Of a DNA stretch of 64,000 nt, positions 19,341 through 27,805 are shown one piece after another; positions within the stretch are counted from its first letter, which is position 1; every line of letters begins with the position of its first letter. The notes below the pieces were generated by a model, which was not told the origin of the DNA, searched no databases, and saw nothing but the letters and a program-made list of their open reading frames with translations. Position numbers and translations under genes: made by a program. This stretch comes from Trichomonas vaginalis G3 (Eukaryota > Parabasalia > Trichomonadida > Trichomonadidae): positions 19,436,082-19,500,081 of the forward strand of contig NC_067207.1 in NCBI RefSeq assembly GCF_026262505.1, given 5' to 3'.

Positions 19341-19679
19341 ATGAATAATGGAACATATGCTCTCGGTTTAAATACGGATCAAGATGATTTAGTAGAATAT
19401 TACTCAGATAACACTTAAAGGTGTATCGGCCCTGTTGAACTAGTAGATACATATCAACAACTGAGTAATTTCGAGCATAATTTTATAAGAGATTCAATAG
19501 TTGAAAGATGTGATGCGGAATATTTTGAAAAATTTGCATATTCCAGTGTTGTGTTTATGTCTCAGGATGGTAGAGTTATTTATTTTAAATACGTAGTAAG
19601 ACCTGAAACAGGTATTGATAATGCAAGTGATGGTATCGGAAAATTAATAGCTCGTATTGTTGAGCTAGAAATCCGATAA
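19341..19679 (+). pseudogene. Small gene interrupted by a single in-frame TAA
   Basis: From ATG 19,341 the frame reads 25 residues (MNNGTYALGLNTDQDDLVEY ...) to TAA 19,416-19,418, then continues in the same frame with normal protein composition for 87 more codons (RCIGPVELVDTYQQLSNFEH ... IARIVELEIR) to TAA 19,677-19,679. AAAATCTGACA, the core of the NWWRQ 5' block, lies immediately before the ATG. One nonsense mutation in an otherwise clean 112-residue gene is the simplest reading. The family is not recognised. Confidence 0.5.
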
Positions 19680-19755
19680 ATGTAAAAATTTATCTTTTAT
19701 TGCTCAAAATTCAACGTTTTTTGCTGTCAATTGGCAAACTTACACTGCTATTGAA

Positions 19756-19828
19756 ATCATTTAGAGAATAGTTCTTCCAAGCTTTTCCAAATCTCGTAAG
19801 ATCAAAAAAGAACTATTCTCTAAATGAT
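19756..19828. repeat. Perfect 21-bp inverted repeat with 31-base loop
   Basis: Left arm 19,756-19,776 (ATCATTTAGAGAATAGTTCT + T) is exactly complementary to 19,808-19,828. A few more bases outside pair imperfectly (TTGAA/ATCAA). It could form a strong hairpin, or be a tiny foldback element or the 3' end signal of the pseudogene just upstream. Confidence 0.75.
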
Positions 19829-20037
19829 ATCAATCACTAAAATATAGACTTGAAAAAAGTGTCTACAGCATTGATATCCTGTCCATATAATTTTTGATGG
19901 CAATGCTTTCTATTGATTAAATTTGTTTTTATATGAATGTTCTGTGGTGGCCACAACTACAGCATGTAGCGCAACTTCTATCTTCGTAAATAATTTAACA
20001 AGCTCAATTCCATCATTATTCATTATGAAAATCTGAC

Positions 20038-20092
20038 ATTCAGAAAAAATCAAAATCTGACAAAAAATTTATGAAAAAGTAGATTTTGAAGA
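20038..20092 (+). promoter_or_regulatory. Shared 5' block of the NWWRQ family, copy 9
   Basis: Near-consensus copy: CAGAAAAAATCAAAATCTGAC, then AAAAAATTTATGAAAAAGTAG and TTTTGAAGA up to the start codon. Confidence 0.6.
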
Positions 20093-20740
20093 ATGAGTGT
20101 CCCAGATGTTACCATTGGAAGTCAAATCAATTATGGAAGTAAGTACAGATTCACATTCTTCAGAAATACTTACTTCCAACTCATCTTTTACCACGATGTG
20201 AGAACAGAAGATTATTATTTTAGCCCAACTAATGTAACGCACTGTTTTGGTCGATACAGATACAGTTTATTATCCGATCTCGAAAAAGAATCAATATATA
20301 AATCTAGCGGCAAATACGAATTTCTTATTCATTATCCCGAATTAACCGGTAACAACTACAATTGGTGGCGTCAAAGTATTTCTCCTAATATCCAGACTGA
20401 AAAACAAAACCACACAGATGAAAATGACCATTATGTTATCGGATACGAAAACGTAAGTGTTTATTATACCCAAAATTATTGGGGTGGATTAGCCTTAAAC
20501 GCATTAACTAATAAATTGTACCTCAATGGTTGTATTAATTCGCTTATGTGGTATTATGGCATTGGTGCATACGGAGTTGAAACAGGAATTCCTGGTCCAT
20601 CAGGAGCAACATATTTAAAAAGAGTTGCCCTATATGCAAAGATTAATAGTTTAGACATGATTTAATGCATATCATGTGGGAATTATCAGAATTCTTTCAT
20701 CAAAACAAATCTCTTTCTACTTGTTATTACAACGTTGTAA
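20093..20740 (+). pseudogene. NWWRQ-family copy 9, C-terminal nonsense codon
   Basis: ATG 20,093 opens a normal copy (MSVPDVTIGSQINYG, NWWRQSISPNIQTE, WGGLALN, GIPGPSG, VALYAKI) that stops at TAA 20,663-20,665 right after LDMI. The same frame continues past the stop for 24 codons to TAA 20,738-20,740 and clearly encodes the family tail (CISCGNYQNSF then a hydrophobic end). One premature stop therefore removes the CxxC and the hydrophobic tail. A shortened 190-residue protein could still be made. Confidence 0.7.
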
Positions 20741-20972
20741 AAACAATTTACTATATAGAGAAAAATGATGTTCCGAATAAATTGAGGATTTATTTTTCAA
20801 TATTTTAATATCAGGAAATTGAATTTGAAAATATTAATGAAAATATAAAGAATTCAAGTTAATTCCAATCCATTTATTCACATTGCGATTTTTATGTTGC
20901 CTAATGACGAACGAAAGCTATGAAAACTGTAAAACTGTATTTTTTAATTTGCTATTCAAATTTTTGTGAGAT

Positions 20973-20976
20973 TTAA
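20973..20976. repeat. TTAA target-site copy, left
   Basis: TTAA directly outside the GGGTATAGT terminus. The partner is at 52,526-52,529. Confidence 0.75.
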
Positions 20977-21028
20977 GGGTATAGTCCACTAAAAATTTTT
21001 AAGTTTTGACAATGAAAATAAGCTCTGT

Positions 21029-21118
21029 AAAAAAAAAAAAAAAAAAAAGGTAGTGGGGCCTCCAGGCACTTCGTGCCCTCTAGCCCTGAAGATGTTTAGT
21101 ATAAATGAAGTTTTTATT
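21029..21118 (+). repeat. Left terminal inverted repeat of Maverick 1
   Basis: A20 run, then GGTAGTGGGGCCTCCAGG, the hairpin GGCAC-TTC-GTGCC, CTCTAGCCC, and a segment (GATGTTTAGTATAAATGAAG) shared with the right end. A few substitutions separate the two copies. Confidence 0.9.
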
Positions 21119-21128
21119 CGGAAAATTG

Positions 21129-21233
21129 TTAGTCTTCTGGTGTGAATTCGGAGGACTCTTCTTCTTCCTCCATTGCTTCTGGGAAGAAGCCTTCTTCTGG
21201 GTCGAAAACATTATATAATGTGTCGCTTTTCAC
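21129..21233 (-). pseudogene. C-terminal remnant of an acidic protein
   Basis: On the minus strand a frame of 34 codons without ATG ends in a natural-looking acidic C-terminus (DPEEGFFPEAMEEEEESSEF). A TAA lies just upstream in the same frame. It looks like the 3' end of a Maverick gene truncated next to the terminal repeat. Function is unknown. Confidence 0.35.
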
Positions 21234-21309
21234 AAATTATATATGTTTTCATGTTTTGTCACTTTTCTGTCACTTTTCAGGGAAAAAACATTTTTATTAT
21301 TATATATAA

Positions 21310-22127
21310 ATGAATTTTACAAAACCACCGTTACCGTTCTTTGGAAATAAGAGTAAATGTAAAGATATTATATTGAGAGAACTTAAGAAACTACCGAATG
21401 GTCTAACATTTGTAGATTTGTTCGGTGGAAGTTTCTATATATCCCATTTGTGCCATACAATATTCCCAGACTCAAAGATTATATGCAATGACTTCGACAA
21501 CTATATGGACCGTCTCAAACATATTCCAGACACTAACAAAATATTGAGTGAGTTAAAAGAAAAGATTCAGATAGGTAAGATGGAACGTATACCATTAGAT
21601 AAGAAAATATTGTGAGAGAGGTTTTGAAAAAAGCAGAATATATAGACTGGGATAGTATATCTGCTAGACTATTATATAGTGGTTCTATAAGAGTTCATGA
21701 CATTGAAACACTTATGTCAAAAGTTTTATATCTTAACTATACAAATGTTTTCAAAGAGGACATAGAAAAATATATTGAGGGTATAGAGTTTGTGAGATGT
21801 CATTGGACAGAGTTGTATGAAAAATATAAAGACAAGGAAAATGTTTTCTTTATAGTGGACCCGCCGTTCTATAACACATGGGATTTTCAATACCAAGTAG
21901 ACTGGACTTTGAGAGACTCTTTAGAAACTTTAGACGTTTTACATAACCATCCATGCTTTTACTTTACATCCGATAAAAGTGGTTTAGAAAGTGTCATGAA
22001 ATGGTTAGAGGACATACATGACTATGAGTTTAGATATGACAAGATAGAATATGAGAGAGGTCCTATAAACCGGAGAAAGTGTCATAACAAAGAAATTTTA
22101 TTAGTAAGTAAATGTGGTTTGAAATAG
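21310..22127 (+). pseudogene. D12-class adenine DNA methyltransferase, one frameshift
   Basis: The first frame (21,310-21,615) has the N-terminal KPPLPFFGNKSK signature of Dam-like D12 enzymes and the SAM-binding motif FVDLFGGSFYIS. The second frame (to 22,127) has the catalytic motif IV as VDPPFYNT and a typical C-terminal half (FYFTSDKSGLESVMKWL). A one-base shift at about 21,608 (AATATTGTGAGAG) separates them, so together they span ~270 residues, normal for the family. The role is N6-methyladenine modification of element or host DNA. The start follows an AT-rich TATATATAAATG element start motif. Confidence 0.85.
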
Positions 22128-22243
22128 GACTACTTGTTTTAGGTTTTTTCCATTGTGTCATTTATTTATTTGACGTGGCAGAAAAGTACAGAGAATATGA
22201 AGATGAACCAATGCCTGCAAATGTTCAGTATATGTACTCGTAA
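22112..22243 (+). CDS. Small single-pass membrane protein, 43 residues
   Basis: ATG 22,112 overlaps the end of the methyltransferase gene; stop TAA 22,241-22,243. The N-terminal half is one transmembrane helix (FEIGLLVLGFFHCVIYLF) and the rest is charged (DVAEKYREYEDEPMP). Small membrane proteins of this kind occur in virus-like elements, but the function is unknown. Confidence 0.5.
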   Translation: MWFEIGLLVLGFFHCVIYLFDVAEKYREYEDEPMPANVQYMYS

Positions 22244-22266
22244 GAGATATTTTTATCTAATATTAA

Positions 22267-22629
22267 ATGGACGCACAGAACTTAGCGAATGCACAGCAAC
22301 CTGGACAACCAAACCCAGAGAATATTCCAAATGAAGTTAGAATACAAACTGCAATGGCAAACTATGGTCAAGTGCCAACAGATGTACAAATACAAACTGC
22401 CATGTCAAATGACGCTGCGTTAGGTTTGCCACCATGGTATGCAAATATGAGATGGAAAGAGTTCTATACAAACCCTGAAGTGGGATATAAACAACTTTAT
22501 GCAGATGACGCGAACACAGGAGTTGACCCAGAATATGTTTTCTACCAGAGGAGAAACAGAATGTATGAGCTCCAGTTAAAGAATGCTATGGAACTCAACA
22601 GGAAACGTAAGAGACTAGGCGGACATTAG
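22267..22629 (+). CDS. Hypothetical Maverick protein, 120 residues
   Basis: The start follows TTTTTATCTAATATTAAATG, the element's start-site motif. The N-terminus is Gln/Asn/Pro-rich and contains an internal duplication (NEVRIQTAMANYGQVPTD and TDVQIQTAMSN). The C-terminus is basic and helical (RRNRMYELQLKNAMELNRKR). It may be a virion or DNA-associated protein; no family is recognised. The frame is intact. Confidence 0.65.
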   Translation: MDAQNLANAQQPGQPNPENIPNEVRIQTAMANYGQVPTDVQIQTAMSNDAALGLPPWYANMRWKEFYTNPEVGYKQLYADDANTGVDPEYVFYQRRNRMYELQLKNAMELNRKRKRLGGH

Positions 22630-22646
22630 ATTTTACATATAGTAAA

Positions 22647-22887
22647 ATGGGTTTCTTCAGTAAGATAGGAAACTTCTTTCGAAATGTTGGAAGAGGTATA
22701 TGGAATGGAATAAAAACCGTAGGAAGAGGAATTTGGAACGGAGTCAAAAATATTGGTAAAAGAGTAGGTCAGTTTGTTGTATTATACCTAAAGACCCTGA
22801 ACCAGAAGAACAAGCTCCTGTTATACAACAGCCTGAACCTGCACCACAGTCTAGTTGGCAACCAAATCCAACACCTCAACCGTATTA
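22647..22887 (+). pseudogene. Amphipathic minor-capsid-like protein, frameshifted
   Basis: The start follows TTTTACATATAGTAAAATG. Residues 1-45 form an amphipathic, Gly/Trp/Arg-rich repeat (GRGIWNGIKTVGRGIWNGVK), similar in style to membrane-active minor virion proteins of Polintons and adenovirus-like viruses. About 22,780 the frame shifts by one base; the new frame encodes a Pro/Gln/Glu-rich tail (PKDPEPEEQAPVIQQPEP) ending in TAA near 22,887. The class assignment is inference. Confidence 0.5.
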
Positions 22888-22892
22888 AAAAG

Positions 22893-23744
22893 TTATATTT
22901 TTACCGTTCGATAGTAGTTGTATATGAAACTAAGTTCTAAGTAAAACGCATGGTATAATGGAATTATTCTTTTTCTTCCATCTGTAGTAAACCATACTTG
23001 AAAGTCTGAAATACTTCCACTTGGTGGTTCGTATAACTTTGTAGGTTTTTCGTAAAAGTCATTTGCCAAGCATAAGAAAGAGTTTTGGGCGCCAGAAAAT
23101 GAAGCATGAACAATAATAGCATCTTGGTCGAAAACATTTTCATATGTTCCATTAGGGTTTTCGACTTCATAAAAGTCTGGGTGTACTGGATATGCTGCAG
23201 GCTGATTTAACATCCTCATAAATCTATACCATGGCCAAGTTGTTATATTTTGTAGAAATATAAACGTTTTCTCCAAGGTCTTCTATTCTATTGATTTTAA
23301 CAGTTGCATTTTTCCTGTCATAAATAATATCGAGATGGTACTCTCCCTCGTCAATGTTATACTGGTTTGCATATTCGATATATAGATATCGTTTATTTTT
23401 TCTTGAAAAGCTTGAAGAGTTGTTTCTAAGTTTACAAGCAAACTAACTTGTAAAAGTTTTCCCTGTTCAAATTTCTCATACATACGTTTTTCTTTGTTAT
23501 AGTATCGAACTTCAAAACCGACCGTAAATGGGAAACCATGTATGGCTTCTGAAATGAACTTCATTCTACGAAAGCCAATAGCTTTTGTGACAGATGGGTC
23601 TCTTAGCCATCTTAATGGGTAGTCAAAACGATAGCCTTCATGCTTTACGGTCTCTGTCTCAAACTTTTGACCGACATTAGTAAAAAGTTCATCTAATGGT
23701 TTAGTTGTAGCAACTCTTGAATTTTCTTTTTCTATTGAAAGCAT
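22893..23744 (-). pseudogene. Probable capsid-associated protein A, frameshifted
   Basis: Start ATG 23,744. The N-terminal frame (KPLDELFTNVGQKFETETVK, FDYPLRWLRDPSVTKAIG) runs to about 23,370. A short middle piece is in another frame, and from about 23,240 a third frame carries the C-terminal half (VHASFSGAQNSFLCLANDFY, YEPPSGSISDFQVWFTTDG). All pieces lie in order on one strand, giving ~280 residues. A diverged second copy lies on the + strand at about 30,130-31,015 in the same element. The beta-rich composition suggests a jelly-roll capsid or penton-type protein, but that is not certain. Confidence 0.6.
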
Positions 23745-23765
23745 ATTTTATCTAGAATAAAAATG
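23742..23765. promoter_or_regulatory. 18-base divergent promoter, palindromic
   Basis: Divergent start codons at 23,744 (-) and 23,763 (+) are separated only by ATTTTATCTAGAATAAAA, an imperfect palindrome. Both genes read TTTTAT...ATAAAA immediately before ATG. Confidence 0.65.
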
Positions 23766-25112
23766 TCAAATGAAACAGCGTCTATGAGAGAAATACAACA
23801 CAACCGACAACTCATTATGCAAGCTCTAAATCAGAACACAACAAACTTTTCAAACTACTCTAAGATATCTGAGTCATTGAAAGAAGGAAACTTAAAACTG
23901 ACATTAAACCCAATGACAGATGAGTTTCTGTTTCAAGACAATAAGAACCATACTGTCTGTATAAATCCAACAAAAGGAACTTTAAACGAGAAACCTATAA
24001 ATGAACTTCTTTTGAAAACAGATGTTGACAACAAAGCTGACAAAGAATATGTAGACGATGCAATAGCAAAAGAAGAAGAAAGAGCTAACAATGCTTATGC
24101 AACAAAAGAACATACTCATCCTGAACTAGCAGACAAAACATATGTTGACAATAAAATGTCAAGTGAAGTGACAAGAGCTGAAAACGAATATTCTAAAAAG
24201 ACTCATACACATTCTATATCTGAAATAACAGACTTACAAGAAACCTTAAACAGGAAAAGTGCCGTTGGACATACACATTCTATATCTGAAATAACAGACT
24301 TACAAGAAACCTTAAACAGTAAAAGTGCCGTTGGACATATACATACCATTGCAAATATTACAAACTTACAAGAAACCTTAAACAGGAAAAGTGCCGTTGG
24401 ACATATACATACCATTGCAAATATTACAAACTTACAAGAAACCTTAAACAGGAAAAGTGCCGTTGGACATACACATACCATTGCAAATATTACAAACTTA
24501 CAAGAAACCTTAAACAGGAAAAGTGACGTTGGACATACACATACATCTTCTGAAATAACAGACTTAAACGTTAGCCTTGAAAATAAAGCAGATAAAACAT
24601 ATGTTAACGAAATATACCAAAGTTTGATAGGAACAACGAAAAATATTGAAACTATTGTTGGTGACTTTTCTATCTATGAAGAAAACAAATATTTTAGATG
24701 GGAGTTTGTACACTCCTTAAAAAATGGTATACGGTATAAACTCATTCCGAAAAATAACAATGAAATGTATGTAGGCTATATAAAGAATAATGGTACACAA
24801 GTTAAAGTTCCATTAGACAACAACTGTTACTTAAACTTATATGGAGACGAACAAAAGAAATATTTAAGAGTTTATGAAATGGCAGATATGACATTGCCTG
24901 ACCCAGCTCCAGCACCATATTATTATGACTATGGAGATGACGTCAGAACACCACATGTAGATGAACAAAAGCTAACATTATATTTAGATTATTATAGATA
25001 TAAAAGATATAATGCAATAGAAAAAACGAGAATAGTATACTATTATGAAGATGACAGAAATAAATATTATAGTCAAGATTTTACCTACCCTGAAACATTA
25101 AGATTATATTAG
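23763..25112 (+). CDS. Phage tail-fibre-repeat-like protein
   Basis: 449 residues, intact. The N-terminal ~60 residues are helical. Residues ~75-145 are coiled-coil with TYVDNKMSSEVTRAENEYS-type spacers. Residues ~147-260 hold five to six copies of a 22-residue repeat (GHTHTIANITNLQETLNRKS), the His-x-His and ITxLQ pattern of bacteriophage tail-fibre repeats. The C-terminal ~170 residues are Tyr/Asp-rich. Such repeats form trimeric fibre shafts in phages, so a host-attachment fibre is the likely role in a Maverick particle. A second collar-like gene follows downstream. Confidence 0.75.
   Translation: MSNETASMREIQHNRQLIMQALNQNTTNFSNYSKISESLKEGNLKLTLNPMTDEFLFQDNKNHTVCINPTKGTLNEKPINELLLKTDVDNKADKEYVDDAIAKEEERANNAYATKEHTHPELADKTYVDNKMSSEVTRAENEYSKKTHTHSISEITDLQETLNRKSAVGHTHSISEITDLQETLNSKSAVGHIHTIANITNLQETLNRKSAVGHIHTIANITNLQETLNRKSAVGHTHTIANITNLQETLNRKSDVGHTHTSSEITDLNVSLENKADKTYVNEIYQSLIGTTKNIETIVGDFSIYEENKYFRWEFVHSLKNGIRYKLIPKNNNEMYVGYIKNNGTQVKVPLDNNCYLNLYGDEQKKYLRVYEMADMTLPDPAPAPYYYDYGDDVRTPHVDEQKLTLYLDYYRYKRYNAIEKTRIVYYYEDDRNKYYSQDFTYPETLRLY
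24205..24534 (+). repeat. Five tandem 66-bp coding repeats
   Basis: Units of 66 bases begin near 24,205, 24,271, 24,337, 24,403 and 24,469, each encoding one 22-residue fibre repeat, and a sixth is partial. Units 3-5 are almost identical to each other, which suggests recent duplication or homogenisation. Confidence 0.9.
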
Positions 25113-25212
25113 AAAAAAACTATTCTGACACAAACCAGAAGAAACCTGAAATAGTTTGCACTATATTTAAGTTCAAAAGAGACAATCCTATAATGTCTCA
25201 TATGTTTATTTA

Positions 25213-25632
25213 ATGAACCCAGTAAGTTCTATTTATACATCTATGGAAGCAAGAGGTCCTCAAGTAATGTTTGGTGTGTGCATGGGGAACAAAATAGTCG
25301 ACAGGTTTTGATTGTGCAAACTCTTCAAAGGAAAAGGTGGAAGTAAAACGATTTCAGGTGAAAATTTACCTGCACACAATCACTACATAGATTTAAGTAC
25401 ATCTCAAAGCGAGTTGCAAAGCATAGATATTGGATTGGTCGGAATGACAAAAGGTAAAGATAATGATGTTAAAGACGACGTTAGTTTGCTATAAATTGTT
25501 ACTGGAGTGACACTAACAGGGAGAAAGGAAACCATACACATTTCGTCAGAATACAAGCAAACACACGGCACAAAGATAAAGAATAACATGCCACCTTACA
25601 TGACAGTTTACGCATGGTATAGAATTGCTTAG
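25213..25632 (+). pseudogene. Tail-collar-like protein, frameshifted
   Basis: ATG 25,213 starts MNPVSSIYTSMEARGPQVMF; the frame then breaks several times. Further pieces include GGSKTISGENLPAHNHYIDL, which matches the phage tail-collar pattern (GG-x-x-T-x-T ... LP-x-H-x-H), and near the end NMPPYMTVYAWYRIA. The same ending is found in the minus-strand gene at 63,873-64,000. It is probably a receptor-binding tip protein partnering the fibre gene upstream. The end overlaps the convergent integrase by a few bases. Confidence 0.6.
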
Positions 25633-26579
25633 TCGTCATTTTCAACTTCTTTAGCATATTCTCAGGAGTTGTCTTATATGTAAACTGTCTTTGAAAGTAT
25701 ACCACCTTGAAACTTTGACAAGTTTGAAAACAGGTCTGACAATAGTAGTTTTATCTTCTGCTGCAGTGTGTACATTTTGCCATGTTTGCCTAAAACTTCA
25801 TAATATTCTCTTGGTATACTTTCTTCCATTTTTACGAACACGAATGTGAATACCTGTCGGTTCCCATTGTTGTCATAGTCAATAGTATTTTCATATGGGT
25901 CGCGTTTAGGTATTTCTATTTTTTACTTTGTCACCTTCTCTGAAGTTGAAGCCCGGCATTCTTTCTTGTTTGTCTCTTTTGACTAAAATTATTAAATATA
26001 TAGTCTTTCCTCGTCAGGGTTGTTTTTCATTTCTTCGGGGAGTGGTTTCCCAAACCTTTTTGTTTACGGTTATTGTAAATATTTAAAACTGTTCTCATCT
26101 TTGCCATGGAGAAGTGTCTTAATATGTCGTCATGACATTTCATTGCTTCACCACCCTTTGTTGGTTGTTTAAGCTCTCTAACATTTTTATACAACCGTCA
26201 ATGACACCAAGAGCAGAATGGTTTTGGTCGACAATGAAATATTGGTTTACATTTTTTGAACGCAGATAGTTTTTACATCATCTGATTTGAAGAACTTTCA
26301 CAGTCAGATGTCAGTTTGTTGGATGGTATTTGTCAACAAATATTGTCAAAGCTGCTAAGATATCTAAAATAGCTTTGGACTGTTAATGGTATGGCTTCAC
26401 AGTATCTTGTGTTTTGACCGACAAATATTAGCCAGTATGGTCGGTCCATCTTCTCTATACCTCGGAATGTTTTCCAAGATATCCATAAACCAAGCATTTT
26501 GTGTTGAACTAAAGATTTTTATCATGAGTGCCTTTTTTGTTGCCTTAGAAACATAGGGGTCCTTGTTTGGATTCGTCAT
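25629..26579 (-). pseudogene. Maverick 1 integrase, several frameshifts
   Basis: Start ATG 26,579 (MTNPNKDPYVSKATKKAL). Segments in successive minus-strand frames carry the retroviral-type integrase core: WFMDIL (first Asp), KLTSDCESS (second Asp) and GVIDGCIKML, where the third acidic residue is Asp rather than Glu. A basic C-terminal segment (FREGDKVKIEIPKRDPYEN) follows. The gene ends in EYAKEVENDD and TAA at 25,631-25,629. The function is integration of the element. Confidence 0.7.
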
Positions 26580-26597
26580 TTTTATCCTATAAAAATG
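26577..26597. promoter_or_regulatory. Palindromic divergent promoter containing both start codons
   Basis: The 21 bases form a palindrome with perfect 9-base arms (CATTTTTAT and ATAAAAATG) around CCT. Each arm ends in the start codon of one of the two divergent genes, at 26,579 (-) and 26,595 (+). Confidence 0.8.
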
Positions 26598-27015
26598 GGT
26601 TTATTTGGCGCATTAGCAGGAGTTGCAACCAGATTTTTGCCCGCATGGGAACAATAGCCAGAGGTGTATTTTGGTGTTGGAAGGAAGATTTTGAGTACAT
26701 TAGGTAACTTAAAGAGAAAGCACAACCTATTATACAAACTGTACAGAAAGGTTGGGATGTAGCACGAGATGCAACAAAATCTTATTCCAAATCCTGAAAC
26801 AAGAGAAAAGTTCAAGATGATGGACAATGTAGGAAGACAAGCAGGAAACTATTATAACAAAAAGCAAATGACTACTATAACCAAGCAGGACACTATATGG
26901 ACCAAGGTGAAAGATTCTTTAACAGAGGATATAACCATGCACAACATGGTAAACAATAACCAACCGCAACCACACCTCAAACGTGGGGAATGTAAAGAGT
27001 TTTACTTGAGATGAA
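26595..27015 (+). pseudogene. Minor-capsid-like amphipathic protein, frameshifted
   Basis: Begins MGLFGALAGVATRFLPAW, then in shifted frames ARGVFGVGRKILSTLGNLK, QPIIQTVQKGWDVARDATKS and MMDNVGRQAGNYYN. The hydrophobic/amphipathic Gly-rich N-terminus followed by a hydrophilic tail mirrors the protein at 22,647, so both are candidate minor virion proteins. Frame breaks occur about every 30-60 bases. Confidence 0.45.
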
Positions 27016-27740
27016 ATGAAACAATACAGCATTGAGAACAAATGAGAGTCAAGATGGATTTGTCGGCTTCCAGCAGTTACACAACGTGTTTGTCAAGTTC
27101 TTCCTATACCTCAGGAAGTTTTAGAACCGACTTAAAAAACAAACAACAACCAGTTGAAAACAAACCAAACTAAAATTTTTACTAGAGATGAAATGAACCG
27201 AAGAAGTTTGAAACGGTAGATTTGACACACACAAACAAAAAGTTCAGAACCATTGTCAAAACCTGTCAAAGAACTTACAGATGAAGAGAAAAAAATTCAA
27301 TAATAGAAAGTGCCAGGTCTGAAATACAAACCCTATACAAAGTACAACCTTTTCATAAAAATGGAACGGCAAGTATCTCAAAAAGAACAGACTCTCACAA
27401 ATAAAATATTGAAGTCTGAAGGAGCTTTCGAGCAAACAGATGGGAAAAGTTTACTTCACTGACCAACAGTTCATTAAAGAACATCTCATTGACTTAAGTC
27501 GAAATATTCTAAACTTACACACAACAACAAAAAGTTGAAAGGAAAAACAAAAACAAATGGCAATATATAATTTATGAAGATGTTGACGACACAACTGTCC
27601 TGCAAGTGAAGTAAAGTCAGAGAACCGAAAAGTGACGAAAAACCGATAGAAGAAGAAAAACCAAAAACTGAAGATAAACCAAAACCAAAGTTTAGTTTCC
27701 AAACTAAACCAAGTCAACCTTCATTAGCGGTATGGGTTGG
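27016..27740 (+). pseudogene. Fragments of Lys/Glu/Pro-rich hypothetical protein(s)
   Basis: Short open pieces in alternating frames on the + strand (VKELTDEEKK, LKSEGAFEQTDGK, KPKTEDKPKPKFSFQTKP). The content suggests one or two real Maverick genes damaged by indels. No family is recognised. Confidence 0.35.
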
Positions 27741-27805
27741 CGTCAAAGACTCTTAGCAGCAGCGGTTATGTTAAGTAAAGAAAAAAATATTTTTTTATTT
27801 TAAAA

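Noticed and set aside
24203-24481. Antisense Cys/Phe/Val-rich reading frame
   Set aside because: It is the reverse strand of the fibre repeats and repeats with the same 66-base period.
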